From Seriola aureovittata (taxonomy: Eukaryota > Chordata > Actinopteri > Carangiformes > Carangidae), in NCBI RefSeq assembly GCF_021018895.1, contig NC_079375.1:15105492-15169491 (forward strand): 64,000 nt of DNA. The letters are read 5' to 3'. The position numbers and the translations under genes are program-made. Of this stretch, positions 1 to 64,000 are shown piece after piece; the stretch's first letter is position 1, and the number at the start of each line of letters is the position of its first letter. The notes beneath the pieces were generated by a model. That model was not told where the DNA came from and did not search any database. It saw only the letters and a program-made list of their open reading frames with translations.

Positions 1-1120
1 TCGCAGGATGTAGAGATGATGATTGTGTGAGAGGGTGTTTATCACAACATCACACTCACTGCCTCTCTCTCTCTCTCTCTCTCCCTCTCTCTCTCTCTCT
101 CTTTCTATCTTTTCATTCTTCTTTTTTCCTCATTCTCTCTCTTTAAACCATCTTTCCATCTTTCTATTTTAGTCATTGGTTTTCCTCGAGCACATCTCGT
201 CGTTTCTTCAACTCAAACTGTTTGTACCTTCTGTCTTGTCTTCTCATCCTTTATGTCCTTCACCACCACCACCACCCCCCCACCCCCCACCCCCCTGCTG
301 CTCATTGTTTTTTGCAGAGGGAGCTGTAAACACTTTTTATGCCTCCACATTTACATTCAACACCATCTCTCAGGTTTATGGCCTTGACGATCTCCACTTC
401 AACCAAGAATGAGTGACAGTACTTCTCCCTCTCATGTTAACACTAAGCCCTTTGTTGCCACAAGCACTGGCTTCTTGTACTGGCTGGAATGCACATTCAC
501 AGTGCATCAGTCTGCTCGAGTCTGAGCAGAGACGTACTCAGTAAGCTGTCTGAATATTGTTTTCTTTTAAAATATGGACATAACTGAAAATGCAGGAGGC
601 AACTTGACATTATCTAAAAGTGAACAGGACCAGGATTTACTACTATATGTTTAAACCTTTACACTGCTGCCAGTCATTTCCTAAAGCGCGCAACTATGTT
701 TTAGCTTTTGTAGTATTTTTGGCAGAATTTCCAATTTGTCAGACCAACTTAAAATACAGCCCTTTGCTGGCTAAAACACACATCCACATTCATGGGTCAT
801 ATGAGTTGTCATTTCTTTTTTGTATTTTATGTTTTTATCTTGGGACTATTTCCTGGTAAAAAATATACATTCCTTCCTGTGTAGCTCCGTGTTGGACCGG
901 TTGGCAGGAATGGTGTCCTCGTGCCTCATGTAGCACACCAAAACACAGCGGTTACCAGGGAAAAAAAAACTTTGTGGAAAACTTTCACAGTTCAGGCTAT
1001 GGCTAACTGCAGTCTTTATTTAAGGCACATAAAGGTGACACAGGTATTTGATCTGAAGCTGAGACAAAAACACACAAAATATTAATAATGATATTGTTTT
1101 TCTTTTTTCTGTGTCAAAAG
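1..1120. other. Intron upstream of W1 (partial)
   Basis: Beyond the CT repeat, a run of cca/ccc near 263-296 and AT-rich sequence, I see no exon and no named repeat. Confidence 0.6.
62..103. repeat. (CT)n microsatellite
   Basis: About 42 bp of CT with a single ccc interruption, in the intron upstream of W1. Confidence 0.9.
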
Positions 1121-61093
<59,973 letters not shown>

Positions 61094-64000
61094 ACAAACC
61101 GCTTCCACCCACCCCAGAGTCATGGATAAATGGAGTTCAGACAATGTTTAGTAATGAGTTTCTGCTATCTGTTTGCTTCACTGACAGTGCAGGGGTGTTG
61201 TAATGTAACAGTGCCAAGGCTCTCTAGTCAGTGAGGCTACAAAGAAGAAAGTGGTTAAAACAAAAACTACTAATATTTTATTAATATTCATTTGTAAAAT
61301 AATACAACACATTATTAATATACTACCAAGAACCAGAAGTTGTTATAACCACGGATGTGGTCATATAAGTACAATAGCAGCGAAGGTGAAACAAGGTCTG
61401 AACTCTGTTTATCTTTAGTCCTGCCCAGCATTAGCTATCTTTCCCTGCTGTACTTCTACCCAAACGATAGGAGACACTGTATGTAATTTATTAAATACTT
61501 TGAATGACAATGGTTTTATTTGCTGTAAAAATGGAAAGGCAAACCAAGAAGCTTTTTTTTCTTTAAGTCTGTGATTTGCCTTTCCCTGGGGTGCGAGGAA
61601 ATGTGCTCAGAAATGTCCTCAAGAGTGATAGAGCTAGCGTTATTTTAACCTTTACGAAATAACAACACTTTTAACGAAAAATATACTGTATATGCCCTTA
61701 AAACTCTTAACTGTAAGATATATATATTTTTATAACTGATATTGTGACAAAAGTCCATCTATTTAATATGATTTGATGCCTTGGTTTTTTAGCCTATATT
61801 AAGTTCATGTAATCATAGAACATAATGACAAATACTGGACATAAGAGAAAAAAAAAATTAACATCAAAAAGCAAAACTGAACATTCACAATCATCACTCA
61901 CAAAGCAGTGCACCAGCAACAGCTTCATTGCCATCTATTTTATTTATTTTATGTCTGTGTTTTACTGTCAATTATAGAATCCTTTGTGTTAATTATGAAA
62001 ACAGAATTAAAACAAACATCACTATTTATTATTATTGGTAGCCACACTGAGACAGCATTTGCACTACGAGTGGGAACACAGCAAAGCTATTGTTCATTCA
62101 ATTGAGTTAATTTCCTTAGTTAGTTCATGGGCATTTAATATTACTTTCAAGCTAATTGCAAACGCTTAACATCTATTTCACCCCTGTTGTAGATGCTGTG
62201 ATTGCTTGCAGTGATGTTGCTGATAGATGTAACATTTAACCAAAGATCTGCATAATAAAGACTCTGATTTGTGGAAAGATGCCAGTCAATTCTGTCACCA
62301 AAGCCAGCGAAGCAGCTTTTTCCTGTGTTAATAGATTCTCACTTTTCAGGGACTTTTATGGTAATCATGTCCCCAGGCATTACTTTATGCAATGTGAACA
62401 CTAAATTCTCTGCAAAATAAAGTCAGGGTGGGCATAGTGCAGATTTTAGCCCGGCCTCTCCCCCACTGCTAGCTGTAATGAACTCAACAAAGAAAGCAGA
62501 ACAGTAGGTGGAGTGGAGCCAAGCCTTTCCTCTGTGCCCTTCTTCTACTTGCTTCGCTATTTAAGCTCCCCTGTGAAACAACAAAATCAGCAAACATGGC
62601 AGAGAATGTATTCTTTTTAGTAGGGCGGGCGTAATCTGCAGCATGCCCACCAAGCATTTTGTTTTATTCAGTGTTCACACTGTTGCACAAAGTGTACAGT
62701 GCCAGTTAGTTGACTGCAGTTTTCTGGAAACGGTTTTGTTTTCGTTTCCTGCCCACTTGTTGGAGGAAAATTTATCTCTGAGGAGTTTTAAGAAAAAAAC
62801 ATACACAACTGGCTAATTCTCCTCTCTGGCCTCATACTATCAATAAAAACTAAATTTATCGTCCAATACAACACTTGGAAATCAATATCACCATCGCTGC
62901 AAGCAACACTTGGTCTCATATATATTCAATATTCCAAATACTTTACCTCTTTGAACAGCTGGAAATTTCATTCTTCTATATTTTTTCAGTTTCTTCAATT
63001 CAATTTTCTAGTTGAAGTGAACCAGTAAATCTGGCTTGTATCATATGACTGTATATTTTTCATCTGCGTTTATCGTCCTTTTTAGAATTGAAAACAATAG
63101 CAACTCTCCCCTCTATAAACTACTACTAATATAATCATGTAGATATAGAGATGAAGATACTGCGTCTTTTGATGTGTTCCCCTTTTAACTGCAAACTAAT
63201 TCATAAAGCCCACTGAAGCATTTCCGCTTTAACCACTGTATTTTTAGCCAGTGTTGTGTTAAAGGACGGATGGAACGTACTGCATGTTGACTAAATTGCA
63301 ATCATGAGCCTGATAGTAAATGTCATAGGAATATGTTTTTAATCTGATTTGTAGTGACACGTTTCTTTGCTGAGCTGGGTAAAAGTTGCTTTTGAAATAG
63401 TTTAAGATGTAGATAACTTCAGGTCCTTAAGCTGTTGTGGAAACAGGGAAACAGTCCTCTAAGGCAAAATAAAACCAACATAACCTGAAATATAATTCAT
63501 TACAAGCTGTTTCAACACGTGACTTTTCCCAGATCTGATTTATGTTTCAGTGTCAAAGTGACTGTTTGAGAGCCTCTCATGCAATCTTTCTCCCATAGAG
63601 ATTTATAGTAGAGTAGGGAATTCTCTATGTACTTATTTCATTAACTACTTTAGATGAAGTTTGCCTCAGTGTATTTTTGTACAAGGAACAAAGGTCATGA
63701 AGCTTTGCAGAAAAGGAACAGAATGTTATTTGTATTGTGAGGGATTTCTCTCATGGGAAACTATAAGGTGCTCTTTAAACTTTCAAGAAGAAAGCTCATG
63801 TAATATTTATGTTTATTTTTCCAATTATTCTTCATCAGTTTAAGCTGTTTCAGTCAATGAGAAAATCACAAAAGGGAAATTGTTTGAGTCGAGTTGTCCT
63901 GTTGTAGAAAAGCCCGTCCTACCTTAAAAATCTATTTATATATGATTTTTTTTCTTTTTCCATTTGTTTAAAGAGTTCATCCATTTCTTGGAACAAATGT
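61094..64000 (+). other. tnr: tnr 3' UTR and downstream sequence
   Basis: No further coding exon is seen after the stop. The sequence is AT-rich, with canonical AATAAA hexamers at 62254, 62416 and 62842. The true cleavage site cannot be told from sequence alone, so the boundary between 3' UTR and intergenic DNA is open. Confidence 0.6.
62254..62259 (+). promoter_or_regulatory. Candidate poly(A) signal AATAAA
   Basis: AATAAA lies about 1160 bp after the tnr stop, followed within 30 bp by a T/G-rich stretch (ctctgatttgtgg). It is a reasonable cleavage signal. Others at 62416 and 62842 are alternatives, and tenascin-R transcripts often have long 3' UTRs. Confidence 0.4.

Noticed and set aside
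301..412. Possible exon after ttttttgcag at about 317
   Set aside because: The following frame has no FNIII or EGF features, no donor that keeps phase 1 and no Cys pattern. It is also unnecessary for a continuous tnr model.

Overview
This is vertebrate genomic DNA, almost certainly from a teleost fish and probably a percomorph. It has short exons spread over long AT-rich introns, long CA/GT and CT microsatellites, a Tc1-type transposon, a restriction-endonuclease-type LINE, and several interspersed repeats I recognise from percomorph genomes. There are no prokaryotic operons, CRISPR arrays or phage features. The species assignment is inference.

One gene on the + strand fills the window: the 3' two-thirds of tenascin-R (tnr), an extracellular-matrix glycoprotein of the nervous system. 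I place 23 coding exons between 1121 and 61093. They encode all nine fibronectin type III (FNIII) domains followed by the C-terminal fibrinogen-like globe, about 1030 residues in all. All 22 introns are GT-AG and every exon phase joins cleanly. The signal peptide, N-terminal oligomerisation region and EGF-like repeats are not seen and should lie upstream. Layout: FNIII-1 (1121-1509), FNIII-2 (2936-6591), FNIII-3 (9743-10409), FNIII-4 (10995-13134, three exons), FNIII-5 (18486-18931), FNIII-6 (22069-22335, one symmetrical exon, the likely alternatively spliced domain), FNIII-7 (25411-26035), FNIII-8 (32042-34862), FNIII-9 (45715-49672), fibrinogen-like globe (50547-61093), then 3' UTR and downstream sequence.

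The introns carry the accessory content. A sense-oriented RLE-type non-LTR retrotransposon with an 821-codon open frame (reverse transcriptase, CCHC knuckle, PD-(D/E)XK endonuclease) lies at about 14720-18092 in the FNIII-4/5 intron. A 501 bp internally deleted Tc1-like transposon with both inverted repeats and a TA duplication lies at 32886-33386. An inverted-repeat element at 40434-40872 carries a perfect 15 bp estrogen-response-element palindrome, and a broken relative lies at 52945-53340. There are also four copies of a repeat opening with a GGGCTGCAA-type end, a further percomorph inverted-repeat element at 51306-51798, a tRNA-SINE-like fragment 25 bp after a splice donor, and a long hairpin at 59503-59614.

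The most unusual gene-structure feature is that two microsatellites touch splice sites. A (GT)n tract starts at the donor of the first FNIII-3 exon. A tract of about 200 bp of GT occupies the place of the polypyrimidine tract before the last FNIII-9 exon. I found no second protein-coding host gene on either strand and nothing I would call a new multi-gene system.
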